Positions 42,001 to 54,021 of a stretch of 64,000 nucleotides of DNA are shown here, in pieces; positions within the stretch are counted from its first letter, which is position 1, and each line of letters opens with the position of its first letter. Made by a program: the position numbers and the translations under genes. Source of the stretch: Macrostomum hystrix (Eukaryota; Platyhelminthes; Macrostomidae); assembly GCA_950097015.1 (NCBI GenBank), contig CATNEN010000024.1, forward strand, positions 1,076,001 to 1,140,000, given 5' to 3'. A model generated the notes under the pieces. The model saw nothing but the letters and a program-made list of their open reading frames with translations, was not told where the DNA came from and did no database searches.

Positions 42001-44469
42001 CTTTGCTGATTGAGGTGTGGGATCTATGCTGATTGAGGTGTGGGATCTATGCTGATTGAGGTGTGGGATCTTTGCTGATTGAGGTGTGGGATCTATGCTG
42101 ATTGAGGTGTGGGATCGATGCTGATTGAGGTGTGGGATCTATGCTGATTGAGGTGTGGGATCTTTGCTGACTGAGGTGTGGGATCTATGCTGATTGAGGT
42201 GTGGGATCTATGCTGATTGAGGTGTGGGATCTATGCTGATTGAGGTGTGGGATCTATGCTGATTGAGGTGTGGGATCTTTGCTGACTGAGGTGTGGGATC
42301 TATGCTGACTGAGGTGTGGGATCTTTGCTGATTGAGGTGTGGGATCTTTGCTGATTGAGGTGTGGGATCTATGCTGATTGAGGTGTGGGATCTTTGCTGA
42401 TTGAGGTGTGGGATCTATGCTGATTGAGGTGTGGGATCTTTGCTGATTGAGGTGTGGGATCTTTGCTGATTGAGGTGTGGGATCTATGCTGATTGAGGTG
42501 TGGGATCTTTGCTGATTGAGGTGTGGGATCTATGCTGATTGAGGTGTGGGATCTTTGCTGATTGAGGTGTGGGATCTTTGCTGATTGAGGTGTGGGATCT
42601 TTGCTGATTGAGGTGTGGGATCTTTGCTGATTGAGGTGTGGGATCTATGCTGATTGAGGTGTGGGATCTTTGCTGATTGAGGTGTGGGATCTATGCTGAT
42701 TGAGGTGTGGGATCTTTGCTGATTGAGGTGTGGGATCTATGCTGATTGAGGTGTGGGATCTATGCTGATTGAGGTGTGGGATCTATGCTGATTGAGGTGT
42801 GGGATCTTTGCTGATTGAGGTGTGGGATCTTTGCTGATTGAGGTGTGGGATCTTTGCTGATTGAGGTGTGAGATATGATTTGAGTGGTCAGTTAGAGTTA
42901 AGAGGAAGTGAATTGGAAGTGAATCCAACCTGTGATGTAGCACAGATCCAAATCGAATCCATCGTCTTCGTATCGCTTTTTATTTTGCGACACCTCGTGC
43001 CGGGTGGCCTTGGTGAGGTTCTTACGCTCGGTTAGGAAGACCCGAACAAGTGCGATCAGGCGGGGCAGTCGGATCAGACGCGCAAGTATCACCAGCCTTT
43101 GAGTTTCGACAGCATTTGTACATCAGAGTCAGTTCATAAATTCGCGTTCAATAATAGATTATTAATGACAACCACCTCACGCCGCAAACGAAATTTGATT
43201 GGCCGAAACGAGGATTAGAGTTGTTGCTATTTTTAGACAACTTGGGTATTTGCTTAAAGTTTCTCTACCCGAACCTTGGCACGTGATATTTACCTAAGCC
43301 AATGAAACACTACCCTAATCTAGGCACATGACATTGACCTCAGCCAATGAAACACATCCCAAACCTAGGCATGTGACAATGAGTTGTAACGAGGCAACGA
43401 GCAGAATATGAATTGTTGAAATATTCATAGTAATACGAATAATAATAATATCCATAATAATAAATATCCATAATAATCACTCGTATTAAAGATGGGGGTT
43501 TCGGGGTTGGGCGCCAGTCCCTCGATTCTCCTATGATGCTGGAATGGAGCTCTGGATGTACTTGGAGAATCTCTTCACTCTAAAACACCTTCTCCAGATC
43601 AATAAATTGTCTTTAAATGACTTCCACCATATAAGCATCGAGTCGTTTATAAATAAAGAGCTTCGAAAAAAAAGCTGAAAAGTTCTTAAAAGAGACATTT
43701 ATCATCGTTGTTTACAGCTTATGTATCGTATTGAAACACTATTTCAGGTATTTTACCGTTTAGTAAAATCTTCCAAACAAAGATCACAGCAGAGCTATAT
43801 TATGCAGATTCTCAAAACTGACTCACTTTCCCAGCTTTGCCGTATCGCTCAGATCTGGCACGGACATGAACACCACACTGACAATGAAGGTCAACAGGAC
43901 CACAGCGAAGTCTAGCACCATCATCCAGTTGCTGAAGAATATCCCCGGACTGAAATGTATTATCGGCGAACACGCTGTACAGTACATCGTGTTTTGTATC
44001 CATTAAAGTTCTTAACAATAAGATATGTAAGCGTTCTTACAGCTTACCCCAGGGCAAAAATTCGCAAGCTGACTTCGATGACAAATAAAATGACAATGAC
44101 CAAACCAAAATAGTCATACGCTGGTTTCGGGTCGGCTAAATCTACAATCACGAGTATCAGGTCCAGCACAATGAGGGCCATTGTTGCTAGGCGAAAGACC
44201 AGGCTCTCGATCACTCGTAGAATTCGCTTTCGCGGCTCCCTACAATGCAGTTGAAAGGAGGCAAAGTACTCTTATTTTGAGACCTATGAACAACACAAGT
44301 CTTTAGATTTTCAGTCAATCCAACCAAAAGCTTAATTAATAGATCACCTGCATAGGCCAGCATCCTGGTTGTTCGTTGCCAGAGCTTCCCTGAAGCCAAA
44401 GTCATCCACATGGATGACCGTTTTTGCCGACGTGCTAGTCTCCTCGCCGCCATTGACACTCGATGCCAT
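39084..44469 (-). CDS. Voltage-sensing phosphatase (VSP/TPTE family), 12 exons
   Basis: Membrane protein in which a four-helix voltage sensor controls a PTEN-like phosphoinositide phosphatase. Exons in gene order: 44469-44348, 44239-44048, 43949-43827, 43096-42930, 41648-41584, 41493-41433, 41339-41258, 41107-40957, 40240-40054, 39964-39771, 39429-39356, 39186-39084. All twelve join in phase with GT-AG borders to 506 residues, close to family size. Seen: S1-S2 in exon 2 (ATMALIVLDLILVIVDLADP; VIVILFVIEVSLRIFAL), S3 in exon 3 (NWMMVLDFAVVLLTFIVSVV), S4 in exon 4 (VILARLIRLPRLIALVRVFL). The linker and phosphatase follow (GFDLDLCYIT, MSYPSSGLMAMYRNP, IDDHNVPRL). The active loop is HCKGGKGRTG with catalytic Cys296 and Arg302; Gly-Gly rather than Ala-Gly matches VSPs rather than PTEN. 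The C2 domain ends LDNPHKSKTWRVWHEKFAVE. Confidence 0.94.
39540..39720. repeat. Dispersed repeat copy in VSP intron 10
   Basis: Shares with 43205-43390 the words TTGCTATTTTTAGA, CACGTGATATTTG/TACCT and AGCCAATGAAACACA in the same order. It is a diverged dispersed repeat, present in two introns of the same gene. Confidence 0.65.
41712..42868. repeat. 23-bp minisatellite filling VSP intron 4
   Basis: About 50 copies built from GAGGTGTGGGATCTATGCTG plus ATT, differing mainly at CTATGC/CTTTGC and ATT/ACT. It spans nearly all of intron 4 (42929-41649), leaving about 60 bases at each splice site. Confidence 0.98.
43097..43826. other. VSP intron 3, with a dispersed repeat copy and (AAT)n stretch
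   Basis: 43205-43390 is the partner of the repeat at 39540-39720, with three relatives of CACGTGATATT and CCAATGAAACAC. Around 43430-43480 lies an AATAATAATATCCATAATA run. No exon seen. Confidence 0.6.
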
Positions 44470-45996
44470 GTCGCGCTTGCAGCGAAATATGGGTCGTGCA
44501 GTCGGCTACTTTTGGTTGTGGCAGAACAGTTGAGCCTAGAATACTTAGTTGTTTGGCTTGCTTTAGATATAAAACAAAAAGCCACACAAGATTACTAGTT
44601 TGTTCGGGTGTCGACTTTCACTTAAAAAAGTGGAGACCAGGCACAGACCCTAAGGAGGTCGCCAGGTTTCCCTGTCCATTTACTCGTAAAATCCTTATCT
44701 TTGGAATTCGCGCAATTTAATACTGTATCTTCGCTCAGAGTTTTGTGCTGGATAGATTAACACACGTCTTTCCAACTTTAGCAGAGCTCTGGGCTCTCAC
44801 TAGAAAGTAAAGTTTCGGCAAAATTTGCGAGCAGAAGATTTCTAGCGAATGCATGCTTGCTGCTAATTTTGCTGCTACTTCAGCCACTCAAAGGCGATCG
44901 CGGTAAAAATTAGAGCTGGGTTGAAAAAATTGTCTCGAATTTCGAACCGCTCGTTTCAAATTATTTATAGCATAGAAACTCGCACTTTTTGCCAGAAATT
45001 TTCCCAGCCAATAATTTTAACCAGATTAACTCAAATGAAAAATTTCATTACCTCAAAAGAAAATTGAGGAACTTCATGACAGCCTAACGCGGATAAAATG
45101 CTTGTTTAATCGTTTTTAAATATGTAAAGACGAAATATAGCATGATGAATATTCAGGAAGATAAATAAAAAATAAATTTCAAACAGATAAATCTCTTGAA
45201 ATAAGTAACTTGCTCCTGCATGTGTAGGTCTTAAATTTTGTTTAAAATAGCTACGAACATTTATTGTAGTAATTTAAACTTCAACCGACACACTTCTTGA
45301 AACTAAAAATTCAAAGCAGTGCTTTAAGAACTAATATAAATTAGCTAATTACTTTAAATCTTATTAGCCATTATTCTTAAACCGTTCTTTTTTAAATCTC
45401 ATCTTTTCAATATTGAACTAAACAGTGTGACCAGAAGTCTTGCGCGGAAATTGAGCAGCAAACAGCTTGTGTTAGCACCAAATTTTCCTTTAATTACGAA
45501 GCTAAAACAGGAACAGCATTTTAGGTATTTCAGTTTGTATTATTGTTCGGTAGAATGTTTTGGATAAATAATTATATCCCTAAAATTAAAGTTTATAATA
45601 AAGTTTACATTTTTGTTGTTTTAGTACGAAAGTAACGTATATATAACTATATTACGACATATATATTATACTATTCTATATAGTATAAAATATAGTATCA
45701 TATACTAACATATTTTATATTATGCATTTATATCATATTGCTTATAGAATATTACATTATATATACATAATTATATAATATTATAATATAATATTACTTT
45801 ACAGTTCAACATGTACTTTAGTAGTGCATGAATTTATAATACATAAAATAATTCTGAATATTCACAAGTAAAAAAGTATTCTGTTTCAGAAAATATATTT
45901 TATGTTATACATCACTTTATTTAACTTTGTATTGTTTCAGCCCAAACATAATTAGCGAATTGTCTAAGCAATGCAGCAGCCACTCTATATAACACA
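44470..45996. other. Divergent intergenic region between VSP and the PDZ gene
   Basis: 1.5 kb between two start codons facing away from each other, so promoters of both genes are expected here. It is very AT-rich from about 45100, with a TATA-rich stretch at 45650-45800. No clear core promoter can be picked out of such sequence. Confidence 0.45.
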
Positions 45997-48900
45997 ATGA
46001 ATGGTAAAAACCGTGATGTCACAGTTTGGTAAGCTTGCCTAAAATTGTATTTTTTCGATTTTCACAAAGAAATGGCTCTTTCAGCTGGGATTTCTCATAA
46101 AAAATTACTGAAAAAACGTAATTTACACGAAATTTCGCAGGTACGACGCCACGCGTCACAAGATTGTGGATGCGGCGGCTGCTGGCACCCACCTGCTGAC
46201 CGCGGCGTCGCAGCTGGCTGAGACTAAGCAGGTCCGGCTGCGCATCCCGCCCGGTGGCCAAATTGGTTTCTCAATCCGTGGTGGGCGCGACTTCGGCACC
46301 GGCGTGTTTGTGTCCGGGTAAGGTTCTGAAGCAACAGGTGTTTTTAGGAACTGAAGCGACAGGTGTTTTTGATAACTGAAGCAACAGGGATTATTATGGG
46401 AACTTAAGCAATAATTGTTTTGTGCACTGAAGCAACAAGTTTTGGGAACTGAAGCTGGACCGTTTGAGAACTGATGCTGGAAGGGTTTGAGAACTGAGGT
46501 TGAAAGTACTTTAGTAACTGATACAGACGGTGTCAATCTAAGTCTGCAGATATCACAAACTGAAGCTAACTCTGCATCATAACTTGAACCAGAAAGTACT
46601 ACGAGCAGTTATTAAAGTAGTAGCCGATCAACACTTTCTCAAAAATTGGTCATGAATTGAAACAGGGGCGACGATTTTATGGACTGAAGCTATGGGGCCA
46701 CAGGAATAAGGTGATTGATTGTGACCCTCAATTGAAGCAGGTTTCATCGGTAAACTCAAACCTCAAAGACATTGTTTAACATGCCGTCCACGCGCAGTAC
46801 TCTGCCAAAAAGTGCTGCAGACAAGGGCGGACTAAAGGCCGGGCAGCTGATCCAGCAAATCAATGGAATTCGTTTCGACGACCTACCCCACTGGCAGGCG
46901 GCTCTGTTCATTAAGCAGTACCAAGCGGACCTGAAGATTACAGTTAAGGTATACTCAACGGTACTCAATGTTCGATAAGTGGAAGTATAATGCTAAATAT
47001 TCATTTTAATGTTGTAACCAACTGTGCCACTTTTCTAAAACCCAAAGGATGTCGGCCTTGTTCCTCTCTATAAGGAGGTCCCTCCGAGTAGACAGCAACA
47101 GCAGCAGCAGCAGCATCAGCAACAGCAACAGCAAGAACAGAAACAGCGACAACAACAGGGACCGTTCAATCAGTCACTTCAAGAAGCCAACGACGAAGTC
47201 GATGGTTCGGACTCGGAGCCTGACTCCGTCTGTCAACACCGCTCATGTCAATCGTCATTGGATACTTTTGAGTGAGTAGTTCACAAGAACTTTCCTTATT
47301 ATAGTTGCGTCAAAACGAAACTTTTTAAATCAGGTCTATAAGCCACGTTTTAACAAATTCCAGCGTTGTTGATGATATTGAAACTGACGAAATATACGAG
47401 AACGTTGGCGACCCTGCCCCAGCTGTGACCGACATCGACGCGCAAGTGGCGGCACTCCGACTGCCTGATCCAGTTACGGACATCGACAAAATTATCGAAG
47501 GCAATGGCTACGGAGATCTGGATCCCGCATTGTCCAGCAATCTGACGACAGTCATTGCCCCGACATCGTTAGAGTCTGGTTCAACTGCGACAGCCTCAGC
47601 AGCTGCAGCCGCCGCTGCCTCTAAACGACTGGCGAGCCGTCAGGTGAGCTCGCTTCGAATCCGACGATCGGCTACCCGACGGAGTGGCGGTGGCGTCATC
47701 AGCGGCGGTCAGCTGCGTTTGTCACTACCAGAACAGCGGCGAAGTCCCAACGATAAGGGACTGAATGTGACCTTCGGCGAGGCGTCCTTCTTGTCCTACT
47801 CTGACTCGCCACCTGTTCTCACACCGGCTCTGGACAGTTTCAGATTGGCATCGAAAGAAGCAGCCAGTGAGCAACGCAGGTCAGCAGGTTCATCTACATC
47901 TTCTACATCCAGGCCTCTCTACGAAAACCTCGGAGCCGTAGCGCGACCTCCTCCGCCCGCAGTTCCGCGCAGAGCCGGTGAGCCCCATGCCTTTCCTTTC
48001 GCCTCCCCTGCTATGAGCGAGCTCTCAACCGGCTCTTAGACCCGCCCGTCTTCTGTCTCTAGGCTTCAATCCACCTTGAATGGAAACAGCCCACGCCTCT
48101 CGTACATTATTTATTCGGCTGTGTGTGTGTGTGCATGGGGGGCATGTGGACGCCCATTGTCAGGCAGTGTGATTCATCCAATACTTCCGCGAGTGAGTCT
48201 TCCAATCATCTTTTTCTCAGGAGCTTCCTAATCTTTAACCTCAGCATCATCAGTTATCATGCAGCCTCCATAGAAAGTGTTTAGAGAAGCAAAGTTCCTG
48301 TAGTATATTGCCTTTCTCTGTCGTTTTGCTCATTTGCAGTGCCGCAGTCAGTTGAGGCCGCTCCAGCAAGCGTACACCCAGCTACGCAATCCCTAGCTTC
48401 GCAGCTCGAGTCTGGAGTGCCCAGTCGGTTCGCTCCAGATGTGCAGCAACGCATTAATACTGTCATCAGCAAGGTAGAATTGGTTTAACTATGTTTCGAG
48501 TTCTGAGTCGACCTTTTTGAACAACTAAAAAAATTGGATCCAACTTTAATTGCTCAAGAGACTTTCGTCGAGAAACTGCCCAGAAACGTTCCTCAACCAT
48601 TACAAAACTTCGTGCAAACTTTTGAGGCTAGTATCAATCAGACAGACAATCAGACCTTCACTCTAGTCGTTGACGTGAATGCCAGCGGGAAGTTTTTGAT
48701 GATGACTTGCACTTCTCTCCCGGATGCTGCGCCAAACCCAAGCAGTAATAAAATAACATTTTATAGCCTACGCCTTCCGATAGAATAGCGAGATGAATTT
48801 GGAATAGAACTGTGTTTGCTATTTTTGTTGACAGGCCTTTGGCCCAAGGCCTTGATGACTGGACTAGTTCAGAGCTGCTCAGTCTTAGCGACTTAGGACT

Positions 48901-49897
48901 TAAGCGGAGCGTCTCTTTGCACCTTGATTTATAATGCATTAGCTACCTATCCTGCTGCCTATGAGCTCAGGTCTTCAGAGTTGGGGTCGTGGGGCGAATC
49001 GGGCAGGTGGGATTTGGATGCTGGGCCACTAGACCGCAACCATGTGTGGCCAGTCCATTTCAATGATGGCCCTGACATCAGCTCCGTAGATAAATATAAT
49101 AAAATAAGCGTCAGTCGTTACTGTAGAGCCTATATTATGCACTTTACATGCGGTTGCCTAAAAAGTTGCCCGAAAGAGCAAGTTTAAACTAAAAAGACAA
49201 CCCGCACGCAGTATATCTCCAGCGGAGGTGCTGTCAACAACGGCGTGTCAGGCAACGGCCTTGACAACAGCTCGACTACTGATGTAGACAGCCTGACTCG
49301 CCTGCTGTTGGCTGCCGCAGCCGCCGCCTCCAACAGCGACATCCCCAGCGCTGGAAGCTCTGCGCCCGATGCTAAGCTACCCGAGCCTTCAGCAGCTGCC
49401 TCCGCTTCTACCACATCGACCGCCGTTCAAGCATCTCTGTCAACTACGAAAGACGCTGTGTCTGCTGCCACTAACCAAGCAGCTTCCTTCGCTAATCATC
49501 AGGCCCAGAATCATCGCCCAGTTCAAGCAAATGTCCACCAGACTTCTGCTCACGCAGCGCTACCTGTAGCCGGAGCTCTGAAGGACACTCGGCAGCTGCT
49601 GCCACGACGCACTCTGCTCCAGACAGTGACCGGTGAGCTTTTGTCACGTCTGATATCAGTCAAGTAATCTTGAATCTAGAGATTCTAGACGTTTAGAGCT
49701 GGCTCGAAAAAACCTTCACAAAGGTCTCTACTAATAGTAGTGCAACGCTGGGCAATATTTATTCATTCGCAGACGCGCACGGGCACTACTATCTGCGCCA
49801 GACTAACGGTGACGAAAGTGGCGGCCAGCAGCCACCCGGAGTGCCGCCAAGGGTGCGCGGCATTCTCACCCGATTCGAAGGCATTCGGCAGCAGCAA

Positions 49898-49929
<32 letters not shown>

Positions 49930-50248
49930 GAAAGCAGAGAACAACAGGAATGCAGTTCAACTGGATTCGGCCCCTACAGAGAACTCACCGGTCAGTCGCC
50001 ATGCTCAGCAAACGCCGAAAATCCCTATTGTGCTGATCTCTCCACCTGCGCCTCCACCGCCACCCCCGCCGCCGCCGCCACGAAGACATCGTCAAACGCC
50101 CGAAGCACCGTGCAGCTTGTCACTTCAGCAGCCGCAGTCAGCAGACCAGACATTTTGCGGCTCATACAAAGCGCCGATTTCAATCATGAAGAAGCGCAGC
50201 AGCAGCGGTGGCTTCCTGGGTCGATTCGATGATCATTCAGATGCTTGA
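45997..50248 (+). CDS. PDZ-domain scaffold protein, harmonin/whirlin-like, 8 exons
   Basis: Exons: 45997-46028, 46141-46317, 46798-46948, 47048-47271, 47364-47977, 48340-48473, 49212-49632, 49773-50248. They join in phase to 742 residues. The 32-base first exon (MNGKNRDVTV) splices at TTTG/GTAAGC and restores the codon for Trp11. One PDZ domain (about residues 40-120) has ligand-groove loop IGFS, SIRGGRDFGTGVFVSG, SAADKGGLKAG and a second-helix His (DLPHWQAALFIK). It is followed directly by DVGLVPL, which resembles the end of harmonin PDZ1. Similarity to harmonin, whirlin or PDZD7 (sensory-hair and ciliary scaffolds) is by eye only. The rest is low complexity: poly-Gln in exons 4 and 8, Ala/Ser-rich regions, a possible Tyr motif (DEIYENVG), a proline run (exon 8) and a Ser-rich C-terminus. 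No canonical AATAAA was seen. Confidence 0.82.
46318..46797. repeat. Decayed minisatellite in intron 2 of the PDZ gene
   Basis: Words such as GGAACTGAAGCAACAGG and GGTGTTTTT recur about every 30 bases with rising divergence from 46325 to about 46530, then only sporadically. It appears to be an old array eroded by mutation. Confidence 0.6.
48474..49211. other. Intron 6 of the PDZ gene
   Basis: It contains short open frames without splice or family support. 48840-49110 ends in an A/T tail (ATAAATATAATAAAATAA) and may be a short retroposed element, but no pol III boxes were convincing. Confidence 0.4.
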
Positions 50249-51639
50249 ATAGCCACTGGCTTTGCATGAGCGAATAAGGAACGTTGTCAATGGACTTCTC
50301 TGTAGATTTGTTTATCTATGAACTAACCCTATTCCACAAGTATTGATAAATCCCGTTATAATATAATATTGATTATTAAATATCTGCCAGGGAAAGTGAA
50401 TGGTAAGAACTCTGAACAATAGAAATGTTACGATTGTAGATCACACCCAGTAATGCTCTGATTTTATGTACAGCTTGCACTGTAACTACATTCAAAGTCA
50501 ATAAGCTATTAGAATTGCTTGAGCTACAATTCATTATTCTGCTCAAATATTAACTTCGAAAAGACTGAAGCTAACTACGTACGCTGTTTTGCTTTTTAAA
50601 TGAAAGCGAACATTGTTCTACATTTTATGACTAACGTGTCTGGCAGCCTTGTGTACATACTGCATGGCAAAGTCATTTGGAAATAACTTTTGCCACACTT
50701 TCATATTTGCTCGACGCAACTTATAAATTGATTTTTTGTCTGCGAAACTCCAGTTTTCTTCAGGCCTAATTAGACTCGATAATAATTTTCGTAGTTTTAT
50801 CTAATGACAATGCTAAATATCCACTATCAAACGCCTCAGATATGTCAGAGGCTCATTTTGTAAATTATAAACAACATTGCATGATACTTCAAGACTAACT
50901 TTAAACAAAATAGTGCTATATTTGTTTTAGAAGACTGCGTTAACCCCAGATGCGATCCTGGGTTGCTGAGAAACTGTAGGAGAGAAGCGATGGAAAACGT
51001 AGCTAAACAGCCTGGATGTTGCGAAATGAGGTGTTTTAAAGGTGTAAAAGTTATGCGTTATTTACACGCGTAAATTTAACACTCCAATGCATCAAACGGG
51101 GCTCGGACGACCCAGTAACAACTTGAAATTACAGAGTCGTTTGCGACGTTGCAGAAGCGTTTGAGTTTAAAACGACTTTAACCCATCTGAGTAATTGTGG
51201 TTGATTACTATTTTGGTAATAAAATTGAGACGAAAAAATATAATGAAAACTGGTGACAGGAAGAATAAAACTAGAAGCTTACTTGAGAACCTTGCATACA
51301 CTGGGCTCAGTCTCCTAGGATCGAGAACCGATCTATCGGTCAAAAGTCCGAAGCTCTAGAAGTCCGTTCACACCGCCACTAGTCGGGCCCCATTTGACGA
51401 GTTCACACGATTTTTTGACAAGTTTGTGAAAAAAATCATTAGCTTACAATTCCAATCATTGCAATTTGTATCCTCCATGTATATCTTCCATGTGTTAGGC
51501 ATACCGCCTATACCATTGTGTCAATCACTAACTATTGACATTTGTTTTGCTTTTTTAAGCAAAAGCTTTCGTATTTTGGTCATGAATGGGACACTATTTG
51601 TGTTGCAACGCGAGACAGCATTTTGCATGCATGACAAGT
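50249..51639. other. Intergenic, nothing recognised
   Basis: AT-rich sequence after the PDZ gene. It carries the 3' UTR of that gene and ends at the 5' break of the non-LTR element. No coding, RNA or repeat signal was found. Confidence 0.45.
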
Positions 51640-53410
51640 CTCAAAATATTGACAGGGACCTCATTCAGAGCTTTATCAACAGGGCGGTGCGCTGGGCGGA
51701 CCAATGCGGGCTCCGACTCTCTGAGTCCAAGACCGTTGCGGTTATGTTTACCAGCAGACTGCTCTGGACCATTAAGCCTTTGACTCTCTATGGCAAGAAT
51801 ATTGCCATGGAAAAGCAGGTCCGCTGCCTTGGTCTCCTGCTAGACCATAGGCTTAACTGGACCCCGCACATCACCACAAAGGCCAAGAGGGCCCTGGCCA
51901 TACTGGCGCAAGTCAGGCGTGCCGTGGGCACCACTTGGGGGCTAACCCCCAAGAACCTTTGGTGGATTTACACGGCGATCATCAGACCGTCCGTTGCGTA
52001 CGCTAGTCTCATCTGGGCCGATGCCATGGGCATCCAGAAAAACCTGGAGGCGCTCTATAGGGTGCAGTGCAGAGCCTGTCGTATGACGCCGGGCGCCCCA
52101 CCCTCCACTCCCTTCGAAGGCATGAATGCCTTCCTCAACGCTATACCCATTGACATTTTTATCAAAGGGGAAGCGGCAAAGTCCACCCGACGTCTTCTAG
52201 ACGCGGGGGTCTCCTTCCAGAACGTGCGAGCCTTTCCGAAGCGCTTCCTTCTGCCTCACTCTGACCTCTGCCTGAAAACTCTGGGCGAGTGTGGAGGGCT
52301 CACCATCCTCTCGGACGGGGCCCCGGCAGCACACAGGTACAAGGTCAGCATCCTCCATCGTAATGAGGATACTGCTACACTGACGGCTCTCTGATGAACG
52401 GTAAATCGGGATTCGGAGTGTGCGTCGCCTCGGGTGGTGAGGTTCTATGGACCCACTCCCAACGCTGTGGCAAGAGCTCAAGCGTTTTCCAAAACGAAAT
52501 GCTCGCCATCAGTCTCTGTGCGGCTGAACTGCGCCAGAGGCAGCTGACTGGACGGAGAATCTTTTTTCACTTCGACAGTCAAGCAGCCCTCAAGGCCCTC
52601 AGCCGCTGCACCTCTCGCTCCAGAACTGCCACACCCAGTTAAACGGATTGGCGCAGTCTAACAAGGTGGAGCTGATGTGGATCCCTGGGCACGCCGGGCT
52701 CACAGGGAATGAGATGGCGGACCAGCTTGCTAAGCTTGCCAGCTCCCTGATGGGCCCGGGCCCAGAGGCCCCGATCCCCGCTTCTGTGGTCAACTCGGGC
52801 ATCAACCGCTGGATGGAGACCCAACACCGAAGGAGGTGGTCTAGCACCCTGAACTGTCGCCAGTCTAGGGCTGCGGTGCCAACCCCCTCTAGTAGCCTGC
52901 GTAAAGCCTTGCTCAGGCTAAATCGCAGAGACCTGAGAGCAGTCACCATGGCCCTCTCGGGACATGGCTGCTTCACCAGACATCGCTACCTCCAAGGCCA
53001 TGTGCCTGAGGAAACGTCTCCTTTCTGCTGCTCCGGACATGAAAACGCCGAGCACTTCATCTGCCATTGCCCGGCCTTCACCCGGGCGAGGCTAAAACAT
53101 CTCGGGCCGGCGCCGACCCTAGTCGAAGCCTGCTCGCCCGAAAACATTCCACAACTCGCCCACTTCCTCCGGGATACCGGCCGAGCTGATTTCTTCCCAG
53201 CCTATGGCGAGGAAGATCGCGCGGCGGGACCGACCGACGGACCAACCTTAGCGGCACCGCCTCGCTGGAGGCCGTCTGGCTGCCAGGGGTTAGCGATATG
53301 GGCGGCATCGGCCGCCTCCTCGCTGCGTCCGTCGCCGCTAAGTCAAGTAAGTCAACTTCGGCGGGCAAATTTCCTGAGGGCAAATTTCATAGACCCGTTT
53401 CTACCATAGA
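51640..53410 (+). mobile_element. 5'-truncated, frameshifted non-LTR retrotransposon (RT-RNase H)
   Basis: Remnant of a LINE of the RNase H-bearing group (R1/I/jockey-like; clade not resolved). The catalytic part of reverse transcriptase is missing. What remains starts in the thumb region (CGLRLSESKTVAVMFTS, VRCLGLLLDHRLNWTPHI). RNase H follows (YTDGSLMNGKSGFGVCV in a shifted frame, [32 protein letters not shown]), then a C-terminal cysteine/histidine knuckle ([15 protein letters not shown]). Two frame breaks are visible, near 52370 and near 52615, so the copy is dead. No A-tail or target duplication was identified, and the right boundary is approximate. Confidence 0.88.
51642..53409 (+). pseudogene. 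Broken pol frame of the non-LTR element
   Basis: Three successive open pieces in different frames: to 52394 (stop overlapping the next piece), about 52370-52642, and about 52610-53409. Together they cover the RT thumb, RNase H and terminal zinc knuckle of a LINE second frame. At least two indels prevent continuous translation. Confidence 0.85.
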
Positions 53411-54021
53411 CAATGAGCCAAGACATGATCCAACAATTGACGCTGAGCGAAACAGAAGTAGAATGGTTATAGGTTTCTGCCACAAAATTAGTTTCCTCCC
53501 TATTCAATGGGAGGATAGCTATTTTCCTTCTTTTTTCCTTTTTTATCAGCGCACAAATGATTTACGTCATTAACAATATCCTTCAGTTAAACTTAGCTGC
53601 GAAGTCAGCCAGGCATCGAGTGCATGAGCGGTGCGAAATGTACATTTAAGGCCAATTCATGCAGGAAAAACGTGTAAATTTGGACTCCAAGCGTTATGAA
53701 ATAAACAGCATTTTTCTTTATTTCTGCGCACGCCTTATCAGTAAAGCAAAATGTCGTTCGGCTGCCATTTTGCCGTACCCAGGTTCGCGAACCTTGAACT
53801 CGCGGTATCTTTCCTATTTCACCTGCCTGTTAGTCTATTGAACTTGGTTAAAAAGTCTCTATAAATATGCTTCTTTTAAAGTTCAAGATTCGGTTAAAGA
53901 TCAAAAAACAAAAGTTAAAAAAACAATGATAGACGAGTTGGCCCAATCAGCAACTCGAATGCTTGAATAAAAATATTCTTTGTTTTTCTTGCCTTTCTAC
54001 CTATGACGGTAAATGCGTCTG
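53411..54021. other. Spacer between the non-LTR remnant and a minisatellite
   Basis: AT-rich. It includes the word ACCATAGACAATGAGCC, resembling the degenerate repeat at 24450. No gene recognised. Confidence 0.4.

Noticed and set aside
48534-49187. Two frames of 84-87 codons inside PDZ gene intron 6
   Set aside because: No in-phase splice sites connect them to the flanking exons, and no recognisable domain.
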